Below, piece after piece: positions 42,101 to 48,915 of a stretch of 64,000 bases of DNA; the stretch's first letter is position 1; every line of letters begins with the position of its first letter. The notes under the pieces are model-generated. The model saw only the letters and a program-made list of their open reading frames with translations. It did not search any database and was not told the origin of the DNA. Position numbers and translations under genes: made by a program. Source of the stretch: Microcoleus sp. EPA2 (GTDB lineage Bacteria > Cyanobacteriota > Cyanobacteriia > Cyanobacteriales > Microcoleaceae); assembly GCA_020882975.1 (NCBI GenBank), contig JAHRFD010000010.1, forward strand, positions 62,001 through 126,000, read 5' to 3'.

Positions 42101-42626
42101 GCGACATATAAGCCAGAGTTCCTTCGAGAATGTTGGGATTTTTGATGGTGTAATTTTCCCGCGTCAACTGCGTGGAAATGCCAAAATCGATGATTTTGAG
42201 TTCTCCGCTAGCTGGATTGAAGACAATATTTGAAGGGTTAATGTCTTTGTGGATGATGTTGGCGCTGTGAATTTGCTGTAAACTTTCTGTAGTGGCGATC
42301 GCAATTTTGAGAAACTCTGCAATACTAAATTGTTGCTGCTGCATCCAAATTTGCAAAGATTCCCCGCCAAAATCCTCTAAAAACATCACCAGCGTGTTTT
42401 GATATTGCTGTAAATCGTAAGCTTTGATACAGCCACTCATGTTAAGAGATTGTGTAATTTTATATTCTGTGCGGTAGCGGGCGAGTTCTTGGGGTGTGGG
42501 ATAATTTTCTTTAAGGATTTTGACTACAATGGGTTGATTTTTCTGCTGGAGTATCCCTCTGTAAACAAGGGAGTTTGCGCTTTCATAGATGAGAGCAGTA
42601 ACTGTAACGCCTATTCTGGTAAGCAT
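36120..42626 (-). CDS. Trifunctional Ser/Thr kinase-AAA ATPase-histidine kinase
   Basis: A 2168-residue sensor kinase. Domains: Ser/Thr kinase (~8-270; IHKDINPSNIVF, IIDFGIS), AAA-type ATPase (~290-560; P-loop GYSGIGKS at ~335), long helical region, GAF (~1360-1520), PAS (~1530-1650), HisKA (SHELRTPLNAI, ~1695), HATPase (~1800-1920), a receiver (~1945-2085; ADDAFES, FMDLRMPVMDGYE) and a C-terminal segment. The HKD (for HRD) of the kinase is usual in this family. Two dispersed repeats lie inside the frame (around residues 585-607 and 2014-2027), between normal domain parts. It overlaps a downstream response regulator-kinase. Likely a large multistep signal integrator; the signal is unknown. 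Confidence 0.95.
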   Translation of the reverse strand: MLTRIGVTVTALIYESANSLVYRGILQQKNQPIVVKILKENYPTPQELARYRTEYKITQSLNMSGCIKAYDLQQYQNTLVMFLEDFGGESLQIWMQQQQFSIAEFLKIAIATTESLQQIHSANIIHKDINPSNIVFNPASGELKIIDFGISTQLTRENYTIKNPNILEGTLAYMSPEQTGRMNRSLDYRTDFYSLGATFYELLTNKLPFETHDVLELVHSHLAKQPLYPSHINPEIPQIIDDIVMKLMGKNAEERYQSAIGIKLDLEECLNQMQTTNNISVFALGCQDISERFQIPQKLYGREREIDSLLTAFERVSGQGQDGCATSSIMLISGYSGIGKSALVQELYKPITQQRGYFISGKFDQYQRNIPYSAIVSAFQDLAKQLLTESEAHLNQWRENLLAALGINAQVIIDVIPEIELIIGQQPAPPELGASEAENRFNFVFQNFIKVFTKPEHPLTIFIDDLQWADGASLKLMQLLMNASPAGLFLIGAYRDNEVSVAHPLMLTIAEIVETGVKVDRIFLSPLDLASVTQMIADALNCPEARVKSLAELVFFKTGGNPFFMNEFLKSLYTEGLLQFDFTSRAVSDIGATTRGLPLQQNETALGIQGGWQWNLEEIKARNFTDNVVELMAGKIQQLSEKTQETLKIAACIGNQFDLQTLASLGEKSLGQTADNLYAAVAENLVVLLGNMGDVELEIAGKLPKSQFLEYKFVHDRIQQAAYSLIDEQERPIVHRQIGQILLQKNPVDKREQKIFDIVNQLNFATSLITQQSEKDEVAQLNLIAGNKAKASAAYQSAFNYLQTGINLLAKNCWVVQYNLSLQLHQEAAEVAYLLGNFEQMESLADIVLKESKITLDKAKIYDLKIQSTLSQSNFQEGIKIGLFFLNLLGISLPENPDLKDVETGFEETKSLLAGWKVEDLLHLPEMRQPEPLAALFILSRLIGTTYIANPNLMTLIVLANVNLSIKYGNSSLSAFAYATYGVVLCANVLDIELGYQFSQLALKLVERLNAREVKAKVLDAIGNHIIHWKKHLKESRGILLEAYQSAVDTGDLEFIGYVLFELPLNYYAMGFELAKLEQEIINYRQIISNFRQTSGLNYISMLLEVVYNLQSKSSNTIQLIGGAFNEDKSIPIYLLNNDNHGLLLLYLNKLILGLLFENYYLAANNADLAKQYITGEIGVVTVPIFHFYDSLVCLKLLSKETAIEERNNWLKRVNINQKKMCKWAEHAPMNYLHKVYLVEAEKARVLGQFLEAMDYYDRAISLAKENEYIHEAAIAYELAAKFYLSKAKELTAKAYMQEARYCYQLWGAVAKVKDLEMRYPQLFVIDRAITKNILTTTSTTDNHSSSSLDIDTVMKASEAISGEIVREKLLSRLMKILIENVGAQKGYLILENQGKLLIEAEGVMNEERITVLQSEPVQNCQEISENIINYVARTKENVVLNDATRAGNFTKDSYIISRQPKSILCAALMNQGQLAAIVYLENNLTPQAFTPDRLEVLKLLSGQAAIALTNAKLYTEVKERENRLTQFINAMPIGVTVIDSSGQISYANPTASQLSGINYIPELNVAQFAEIGQVYLAGTNELYPTAQMPIVRSLAGETVKVDDMELHGSDKIVSLEVSSTPIVDETGKINYAIATFADITDRKQAENILANYNRTLEQQVSDRTLELQREIIDRKRAEDAAQAANLAKSTFLANMSHELRTPLNAILGFCELMNRSSNLLAEQQEHLGIISRSGEHLLALINQVLDLSKIEAGRATINQTNFDLHRLLNDLEYMFQLETKSKGLHLLFERQVKVPQYVQTDEIKLRQVLINLLANAVKFTTKGGICVRIKTEGEPGIIQFEVEDTGPGIEADELETLFEAFVQTRTGQQSQQGTGLGLTIARSFVQLMGGEISVSSAVGRGTVVKFDIKVNPVTNVELTSQQPTRRVIAIAPNQPKYRILIADDAFESRQLLVKLLLPFGVEIYQATNGIEAIESWQKNSPHLIFMDLRMPVMDGYEATKLIKARETEDKLSSSSPLLKGGGGGIEFRSTAIIAVTASSFEEEKAGIMAIGCDDFLRKPFTEQHIFDTLHKHMGVKLVFEQLNTASNLKETDGNILTKQALCDLPWELVANLEQGISNLDLAMVQRAIAQIREINQPLAEAIALGVQKFQYEQLLDLITSLGMNHEY
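36549..36585. repeat. Family-B repeat inside the large kinase gene
   Basis: GATCCCCCCCCCGCCCCCCT then TAAGAAGGGGGGAGC. It is translated as SSSSPLLKGGGGGIEF within the receiver domain, ahead of the AIIAVTAS strand, without breaking the frame. Confidence 0.9.
40809..40875. repeat. Foldback repeat inside the large kinase gene
   Basis: CAGGGCGGTTTCATTCTGTT...GATATCTGAAACAGCCCTG, with ends like the 28279-28424 element. It is translated as AVSDIGATTRGLPLQQNETA within the region joining the ATPase and helical parts. Confidence 0.85.
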
Positions 42627-43076
42627 TTTCCCCTATTCTCCTGAAAAGTAAGAAGGCAAATTAAGATAAATCAGTCTTCAGGTAGATGTCATGGGCGATA
42701 TCTTAACTGTGTTGCTGGTTCGCAACATCGTTAAGATAAGTGTTCTACCTATTCGGCCGAACATAACATAAATTTGCCTTTTCAGGAAGAGGGGGATGCA
42801 GCCTCGGCTAAGCCAATAGAAGTTTTCCAGTCAATAGAGCTTGTTCGATAATATCAGTCGCTTTCTTAGCTGGGCGCGATGGGTGGATTGGAGATTTTAG
42901 ATTGGACTCCATAGGTTAGATTTGAGAAGCCAAGACAGGTTTTCCAGTCAATACAGCTTGTTCGATAATATCAGCCGCTTTTTTGACACCGCCCGATCGC
43001 GCGATCGCCCCTTGTATCTCGATCGCCCTTTTTCGATAAGACTCTCCTCAACCCAACCTAAAAGATTAGCGCTATG
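42627..43076. other. Intergenic region with a large hairpin and a duplicated fragment
   Basis: A 71-bp hairpin lies at 42680-42750 (AGGTAGA...TATCTTAAC / GTTAAGATA...TCTACCT). Two ~46-bp direct repeats lie at 42822-42868 and 42939-42985. Read on the minus strand, both give KKA(T/A)DIIEQA(L/V)LTGK, so they may be duplicated scraps of a lost gene. There is no full gene. Confidence 0.6.
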
Positions 43077-43721
43077 CTATTTAAGAGGGATTGATTCCCA
43101 CAACGCAGGAGTATTCGGTGGAATCCAGTTGTCTGCATAAACCGTATGTGACTGTCTGCATCTGTATTTTTGATTCTGAAATGCTATTTCCTCGCCTAAA
43201 TTATAGTGCGCATTCAGCGCCCAAAGTTTCAGTTTAGGTTTTGCCGAGCGATTAACTTTTTGACCAAAAGACCCATTGATATAAACTTCAGCTTGTTCTT
43301 TACTCCATTCTTGAAATCGTGGAGCATTAGCAATATTTGTTTTGTTATCTAACAGGCTTTTTTCAATAGACATCTCCAAAAAAGAATCTGAAACCATTGC
43401 CGTGTCTAGATAATAATCTAGTTGCTGGAGAGGTCTAACAGCTATTATTGAACCCTTGTTATTGCTTGCTTTAATTCCATACTCCTGTTTGACTTCTTCT
43501 AGTTTTTGTTTGAGAATTGATTCAGAGACCTTACAGATAGCTGATAGTACAGGCAAACTGCTGGCAAGTGCAGCTATTACACCAAACACCAAGGAAGCTG
43601 CTTCTGCTTGATTGTCTTCGGAGGAATCTATTAAAGAAGGAATTGCCAAGCCAATGCCAGCGCTGACAGATATTGTCAGAAACTTGCGTCTTTTAACTGA
43701 AAAACCATTGTTATTTGCCAT
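43077..43721 (-). CDS. Tat-exported protein with a carbohydrate (chitin)-binding module
   Basis: A 214-residue protein. The N-terminus has a twin-arginine type signal: SVKRRKFLTISVSAGIGLAI, with RRKFL at the right place. The end (~170-214) is a CBM5/12-like module, LWALNAHYNLGEEIAFQNQ then KYRCRQSH and DNWIPPNTPALWESI, with the W...Y-G...Y-x-C...H...W-P-P...LW aromatic pattern. The middle has no recognised domain. The protein is probably folded before export and may bind beta-1,4-linked sugar polymers in the wall or sheath. It is the last gene of a same-strand cluster with two caspase-type proteins; a functional link is unproven. Confidence 0.8.
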   Translation of the reverse strand: MANNNGFSVKRRKFLTISVSAGIGLAIPSLIDSSEDNQAEAASLVFGVIAALASSLPVLSAICKVSESILKQKLEEVKQEYGIKASNNKGSIIAVRPLQQLDYYLDTAMVSDSFLEMSIEKSLLDNKTNIANAPRFQEWSKEQAEVYINGSFGQKVNRSAKPKLKLWALNAHYNLGEEIAFQNQKYRCRQSHTVYADNWIPPNTPALWESIPLK

Positions 43722-43783
43722 AAATGAAATAGCTCCTGTTACAAAAATTCAATAAAAAAGATACAAAGAGTTCGTAGATATTG

Positions 43784-44146
43784 CTACTCAATTAAATCAT
43801 GTTCCTGGCCATTTACTTCTAGTTTGTATTCAAAACTTGTCCATTTTAATGGATTGACATTAACAGTGACAATAATTATTAAGCTATTTTGGGAAGAGTA
43901 ATCTGTGCCAACCCCTTTTAGTTTGTAAGTACCCAGAGGAATCTTCTCTTTTTTGATACAGGAGTTATTGACCAGCAATTCAAGTTCAAAAAAGCCTTCT
44001 CGAAAAAGAACTAGAATGTCAGGATTAAACAAAAGAGGCGATAAATTCACCTCAATTAAATTTGAACCAACCTGAGCATATTTTCTGTCTTTCAGTAATC
44101 CCATCAAACCTCCAATCTCAACTTGGAAATTATCTCTTCTCTGCAC
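43784..44146 (-). CDS. Hypothetical protein
   Basis: A 120-residue protein with no recognised domain. Alternating hydrophobic strands (ILVLFREGFFELELLVNN, SLIIIVTVNVNPLKWTSF) suggest a small all-beta protein. There is no signal peptide or membrane segment. It is on the same strand as, and 62 bases upstream of, the Tat-exported protein, and 231 bases downstream of the caspase-WD40 gene, and may be in one transcript with them. The AT-rich base composition is like its neighbours. Confidence 0.6.
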   Translation of the reverse strand: MQRRDNFQVEIGGLMGLLKDRKYAQVGSNLIEVNLSPLLFNPDILVLFREGFFELELLVNNSCIKKEKIPLGTYKLKGVGTDYSSQNSLIIIVTVNVNPLKWTSFEYKLEVNGQEHDLIE

Positions 44147-44254
44147 AACTTATATCCTAGGAGAATCCTCTTAAAAAAATACTCTCTTTTGGTTTAGTTT
44201 TCCTTTATCCAAATAGTTAGTTGGTAACTAATACTCGGTTGGGGTAAAAACCTA

Positions 44255-44281
44255 TACTTTTGGCTAGGTGTCGCGCTAAAC
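44255..44281. repeat. 27-bp direct repeat, left copy (caspase cluster)
   Basis: TACTTTTGGCTAGGTGTCGC then GCTAAAC. The matching copy at 53836-53862 has 24 of 27 identical. The two flank the caspase-WD40, caspase-hydrolase and VanY-like genes. Confidence 0.7.
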
Positions 44282-44377
44282 TACTTGCTGCCAAACGCTT
44301 CTCTCATTGTGGTATTTTTCCAGCAATGAGCGCTCGCTTAGTTCTTACAGAAAATGTTTCACCCTAACAAATCAAAT

Positions 44378-47300
44378 CTACTGCGGAGAATTGCCGATAC
44401 CATCGCACAACTTGCGATCGTCTTCACTGAGATTGTTATGAGGATGGTTTAGATAATCTTTTACCCAATCGCAACCTCGCTTTCTGAGATCGTCTAATGA
44501 TTCTTCAATCTGCCACAACTTAGGATTGCCATAAGATCCCGCAGTAGCCAACAGCTTGCCATCAGGGCTAAAACTGGCGATCGAGATTTTGCTGGTTTTC
44601 CAGGTTGCCAAAGGTTCGGCTTTCAAAGTTGCCAAAGAGTCGCCCTGCAAGTTCCACAAGCTGACAGTACCGTATTTTCCGCTAGTAACTACTTGCTTGC
44701 TATTGTGGTTAAATTGGATGAATTCGATCGCGCCTTGTTGCGCAGACCATTGCGTTACCTGCTTGAGAATTACGCCATTTTGCCTGTTCGACTTCTGATC
44801 CTGCAAGTCCCACAGGCGGACAGTGCTGTCTTGTGTGGCGATCGCCAATAGTTTACCATCTGGGCTGCAACTGAAGCTCTCGATCCCGCTTAGATAACCG
44901 GATGCCGTTTCTGCCACATACTTGCCCTTTAAGTCGTGCAAATAGGCTTTGTCACCTTCTATCTTAATATCTAGCTGACCGTAAAGTTTGCAACTTTCCC
45001 CTGTGGGGGGTTGCTTTTCTTTGCTGGGTTTCAAAAGTTGACCCTGCAAGTTCCACCAGCGTACAGTGCCTTTATTTTCTTGAGCAACCACTCGCTGACT
45101 GTCAGCACTAAAACTGATACTTTTGAGATGACCTTGATGCCCTTTCAATTCTGTCAGCGATCGATCCTCCAAGTCCCACAAACTAACAGTATCGTTTTGT
45201 CCGGCGATCGCTAATAGCTGATTTTTTGGATGAAAAGAAACGGTACTGACCGGCCATTGCTTTGTTGTCAACTTTAGCAATAATTCGCCTTGCAAGTTCC
45301 ACAAGAGGACATTCCCGCCGTCACCTCCGGCAGTAATCAGTCGCTGTCCGTCCGGGCTAAAACTGACTTTTAAGGTATTAAAGAGTGTTAGTTCTTTTAA
45401 AAGCTTACCCTCTAAGTCACGCCAGCGAACATTATCATTACCTCCTGCGATCGCGAGGATTTTTCCATCTGGGCTAAAACTGACACTCCTGAGCGTGTCT
45501 CTGTGCTTGGGAAATTCTTTCAACAACTTACCCTGCACGTTCCACAAGCGCGCGATACCGTCAACTCCGGCGCTAGCGAGTTGCTCTCCATCCGGGCTAA
45601 AACTGACGTTCCAGATCCAATTATTTTCAGGTTCTGGCAATTTTTTCGACTTACCATCCTGCAAGTTCCACAGGAGAGTACCTTTCAATCCTGCGATCGC
45701 CAATAGCTGACGTTTAGGACTAAAATTAATACTCCTAATCCAACCTATGCCTGGATTCCATTCTTGTAATAATTTACCCTGCAAATCCCAAAGACGGACA
45801 ATACCTTCTTGTCCCGCAGTAGCGAATTGTTGACCGTCGGGACTAAAACTGATACTCCAGATTTGACTTCGATCTTCCTGGCATTTTTTCAACAACTTAC
45901 CCTGCAAGTTCCACAAGCATATCGTGCCGTCACTTCCAGCAGAAACTAAAATATCGCCCTTCGGACTAAAACTGGCTACGATGTTAGCAACTTGGTCTGA
46001 ATGTCCTATGAGACGGTTGCGTTCTTTCGCTGTATAAACTGCATTTTGTAATGTTAATTTTACTTGAGTTTGGAGTTCTGACTCTGAATTTAATTGAAAA
46101 AATGGGTCCTGTAAAGACTTTACTGCTCGCAAACTATCGATCAAGGCATTGATATCTTCGTTCGCTCTCAAGTTGACTTGTGAGGATTGTCTATCAACAT
46201 CGATTTTAGCCTTTTGTGCCTTTCGATTGGCGTTCCGTGCATTTAGATTACCTTTCTGTGCTTTTTGATAAGAGATTGCAGCCCCAACACTCAACACGCT
46301 GAATATTGCAATAAGGGCGATCGCACCACTCCACCACACACGACGATTGCGGTGTTTGCGATCGACGCTGTGGTGCACAAACTCAGCTTCTAGCTTGTTA
46401 AACCAAATTTCATCAGAATTGACTTGCTCTTCCAATAAATCCAGCCGAGGATTTGTATGCCAAAGAAACTCTTCTCTTTTTTTTTGTGAATTCTTTTTCC
46501 CGCCCTGTTTTTGCTGCCAGATTCTGACCAACTTACCAATAACTTTGCTACGCAATTCTTCGGAAAACTCTAAAGTGCGATCGCACCAATCAAACAGAAT
46601 TTCAATGTTTGCTTGAAAACCGATCGGCTGAGCTTCCTCTTTATCCTTCCATTCTTCGGCAGCATCTGTTAGCTTCCGCAGCAAGATTAACTTTCCCTCT
46701 TTTTCATGTTTCCACTCCTGAAGCTTCGGCCATTGTCGCACTAGAATATCGTGAGCAGGTTCAGTATATGTATTGCCGTTGATATCTGTTCCTCTCACCA
46801 GCAGTCTCGCTTCACAAAATTGCTTAATTACCTCTTGAACTCGCGCATTTTCTTCGGGATCTGGATACTCTAATTCAGTATCTAGCACTTGTCTGCGAGC
46901 CAACTCACTCCCGCCGATCGCCACCATCCGCAGCATAACATTGCGAATTGTTTGAGAGTAGGCATTATTGTTATCTACTAATTTAGTATATTCATCATTT
47001 GCTTTTTTGGTAAGACTTTTTGCTACTCCTCCCAACTCATGATAATCTGCTTTAGTCATTACTCTATTATTTGTTTTCCCTTGTGCCACACCTTTGATAT
47101 ATTTAAGATAAAGCTCGCTGAGGGTGAAAGAAAGTAAAGGTAGACCTCCCGGCATTTGCATCACTTCATCAATTAACTTATCTACTAAACTCTGTTCAAA
47201 ATCTATTACCTTAGCTGTTGCAGGTTCGACAATAATTTCCCGCAATTCCTCCCGTGTCATCCTCGTTTTTGACAGCCGATCGAATTTTGCAGCTTCCCAA

Positions 47301-48775
47301 TATTTTTCTAAAGCCGTCTTACTGAATCGATATTCAAAATCCTCTCGCAGCGTAACCACAACTCGCAAGCTATCTGGAAAATTTTGAAGCATTCTCGCTA
47401 ATCCATCCAAAAACATTTCTCGTTCTTGTTCATCGAGATTGCCCGTCACTAATTCTTCAAACTGGTCAATTATTAGTAGTAGTTTGGAGCCAGGATTGTT
47501 TTTTACCCATGCCGTCAAGTTTTTAGATAAATTTTCTACGAATTGTTCGTACCACAAGGTATTGTGGTTCTCTTTGCTTGTGCCTTTTGAAGTCGCAGAA
47601 TCAATCTGACATACCATCTCTAGAGTAGGAAAATTTTCTTGTCTTAGGGCATCGTTTAAAGCGTAGAATGGAGATTTTTTAGTCCGAATCGGAGGCAAAA
47701 TCCGCCAATTTTGACTTTTCTTAACTTGCGGAACCAATCCAGCTTTCACTAAACTAGATTTTCCCAAACCCGAAGCGCCCAAAACGACAGTTAACTTATG
47801 TGTTTCGACAAACTTAACTAGCTTTTCTGTCAAAGCTTTTCTGCCGAAAAACTTGTCGCTATCTGCTTCGTCAAATGAATCTAAGCCTTTGTAGGGATTA
47901 GTGTTTTCAGTGAGAATCGGGGCTGTTGGCAATCGCTCGCGATCGAAATTCGGCAGGGGAAAAATATACTGTCCTTTGTCGTGACGCCCGAAGTCAAAAA
48001 TCGCAGGAGTTTGTTTGGCATTTTTTTTGGATAATTCGCCTTCTACATAAAGACAGAGTTCTGTGGCAGTGATCGCACCATCTTTGATAATATCGGCTTC
48101 TCCGTTTAGCCCCTTAAATAAAAGTTCTGCAAAGGGAGAATGACCTGCTATTTCGCGATCGAACTTTCTAAAATTATGGGCAGAATCGGCTGCTTGTTCA
48201 TCGTGGGCGGCTGAGGTAATTGCTTGCAGGGCAACACCGGAGGTGTAGCGATCGTACCTTTCTCGGTATAGTTTTTCAGATTTTACTGCCTCTCGCTTGC
48301 CTGTGGCGAAGCGAAAAGTCCCTGCTTTGCAGCAGTCTAGGATAATCAACAGATGGCGGCAAGGCAGTTTAATCAGGGAATCGTGGAGTCGCTGCATTCG
48401 CAGCCAAGTTTGGGGATCGCCCTGCTGCCCATCTTGGGGTATTAAGTAACCTGCTGGCCCCTCGGAGGTGTCCAAATCGTCCGGGGCCTCGCCGTGTCCA
48501 GCAAAATAGAATAAGAGGCGATCGTCTTCTTCAACTTTCACTTTTTTTCCATCAGGAAAAGGCAGTGTTTTTTGTTCAAAACCAGTCAACAAGTCATCGA
48601 AATGAGAGAGAGTTGCATCTGAATTCAATAACAGCAGAACTTCGTATTTATATTTTTTTGTCAATAGATCAGCCAGTTGTTTCGCATCATTAACGGCATT
48701 TTTGAGGGGTGGAATGCCATTAATATATTTGTCGATGCCGACAATTACCGCTAGAGAACGTTTCAACTCAGGCAT
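44378..48775 (-). CDS. Caspase-NTPase-WD40 protein
   Basis: A 1465-residue protein. Residues 1-~260 are a caspase-type (metacaspase p20) domain with His94 (FYFAGHGEA) and Cys149 (LDCCKAG; the usual His after Cys is replaced by Lys). Residues ~295-620 form a STAND-like NTPase with P-loop GASGLGKSSLVKAG (~333) and LLIIDQFEELV as Walker B. After a helical part comes a single transmembrane helix (~812-835, VWWSGAIALIAIFSVLSVGA) and then WD40 repeats (~900-1440), e.g. SFSPDGQQFATAGQEGIVRLW. Such proteins are thought to sense a signal through WD40, oligomerise by the NTPase and switch on the protease. The membrane helix suggests surface or envelope sensing. Confidence 0.95.
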   Translation of the reverse strand: MPELKRSLAVIVGIDKYINGIPPLKNAVNDAKQLADLLTKKYKYEVLLLLNSDATLSHFDDLLTGFEQKTLPFPDGKKVKVEEDDRLLFYFAGHGEAPDDLDTSEGPAGYLIPQDGQQGDPQTWLRMQRLHDSLIKLPCRHLLIILDCCKAGTFRFATGKREAVKSEKLYRERYDRYTSGVALQAITSAAHDEQAADSAHNFRKFDREIAGHSPFAELLFKGLNGEADIIKDGAITATELCLYVEGELSKKNAKQTPAIFDFGRHDKGQYIFPLPNFDRERLPTAPILTENTNPYKGLDSFDEADSDKFFGRKALTEKLVKFVETHKLTVVLGASGLGKSSLVKAGLVPQVKKSQNWRILPPIRTKKSPFYALNDALRQENFPTLEMVCQIDSATSKGTSKENHNTLWYEQFVENLSKNLTAWVKNNPGSKLLLIIDQFEELVTGNLDEQEREMFLDGLARMLQNFPDSLRVVVTLREDFEYRFSKTALEKYWEAAKFDRLSKTRMTREELREIIVEPATAKVIDFEQSLVDKLIDEVMQMPGGLPLLSFTLSELYLKYIKGVAQGKTNNRVMTKADYHELGGVAKSLTKKANDEYTKLVDNNNAYSQTIRNVMLRMVAIGGSELARRQVLDTELEYPDPEENARVQEVIKQFCEARLLVRGTDINGNTYTEPAHDILVRQWPKLQEWKHEKEGKLILLRKLTDAAEEWKDKEEAQPIGFQANIEILFDWCDRTLEFSEELRSKVIGKLVRIWQQKQGGKKNSQKKREEFLWHTNPRLDLLEEQVNSDEIWFNKLEAEFVHHSVDRKHRNRRVWWSGAIALIAIFSVLSVGAAISYQKAQKGNLNARNANRKAQKAKIDVDRQSSQVNLRANEDINALIDSLRAVKSLQDPFFQLNSESELQTQVKLTLQNAVYTAKERNRLIGHSDQVANIVASFSPKGDILVSAGSDGTICLWNLQGKLLKKCQEDRSQIWSISFSPDGQQFATAGQEGIVRLWDLQGKLLQEWNPGIGWIRSINFSPKRQLLAIAGLKGTLLWNLQDGKSKKLPEPENNWIWNVSFSPDGEQLASAGVDGIARLWNVQGKLLKEFPKHRDTLRSVSFSPDGKILAIAGGNDNVRWRDLEGKLLKELTLFNTLKVSFSPDGQRLITAGGDGGNVLLWNLQGELLLKLTTKQWPVSTVSFHPKNQLLAIAGQNDTVSLWDLEDRSLTELKGHQGHLKSISFSADSQRVVAQENKGTVRWWNLQGQLLKPSKEKQPPTGESCKLYGQLDIKIEGDKAYLHDLKGKYVAETASGYLSGIESFSCSPDGKLLAIATQDSTVRLWDLQDQKSNRQNGVILKQVTQWSAQQGAIEFIQFNHNSKQVVTSGKYGTVSLWNLQGDSLATLKAEPLATWKTSKISIASFSPDGKLLATAGSYGNPKLWQIEESLDDLRKRGCDWVKDYLNHPHNNLSEDDRKLCDGIGNSPQ

Positions 48776-48800
48776 AAATGAACTTCCTCGACTAAAATTC

Positions 48801-48896
48801 CTAGCTTTGTTTGATAGCCATCAGAACTCCTGCTACCAGGAAAGATACAAATCCCAGAAGCAATAAGTTAATAACAGCAATTCCTGGGACAGCCAT
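48801..48896 (-). CDS. 31-residue single-span membrane peptide (candidate)
   Basis: ATG at 48896 gives MAVPGIAVINLLLLGFVSFL then VAGVLMAIKQS and a TAG. It is nearly all one hydrophobic helix with a short basic tail. It lies 19 bases after the caspase-hydrolase stop and 25 bases before the caspase-WD40 start, on the same strand, so it could be translated by coupling. A TTG just before the ATG could also start it. No Shine-Dalgarno is clear. The compact fit between two caspase genes and the coding-like composition argue for a real small gene, but there is no family match. Confidence 0.4.
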   Translation of the reverse strand: MAVPGIAVINLLLLGFVSFLVAGVLMAIKQS

Positions 48897-48915
48897 CAAA
48901 ACATTAGGAAAATAT

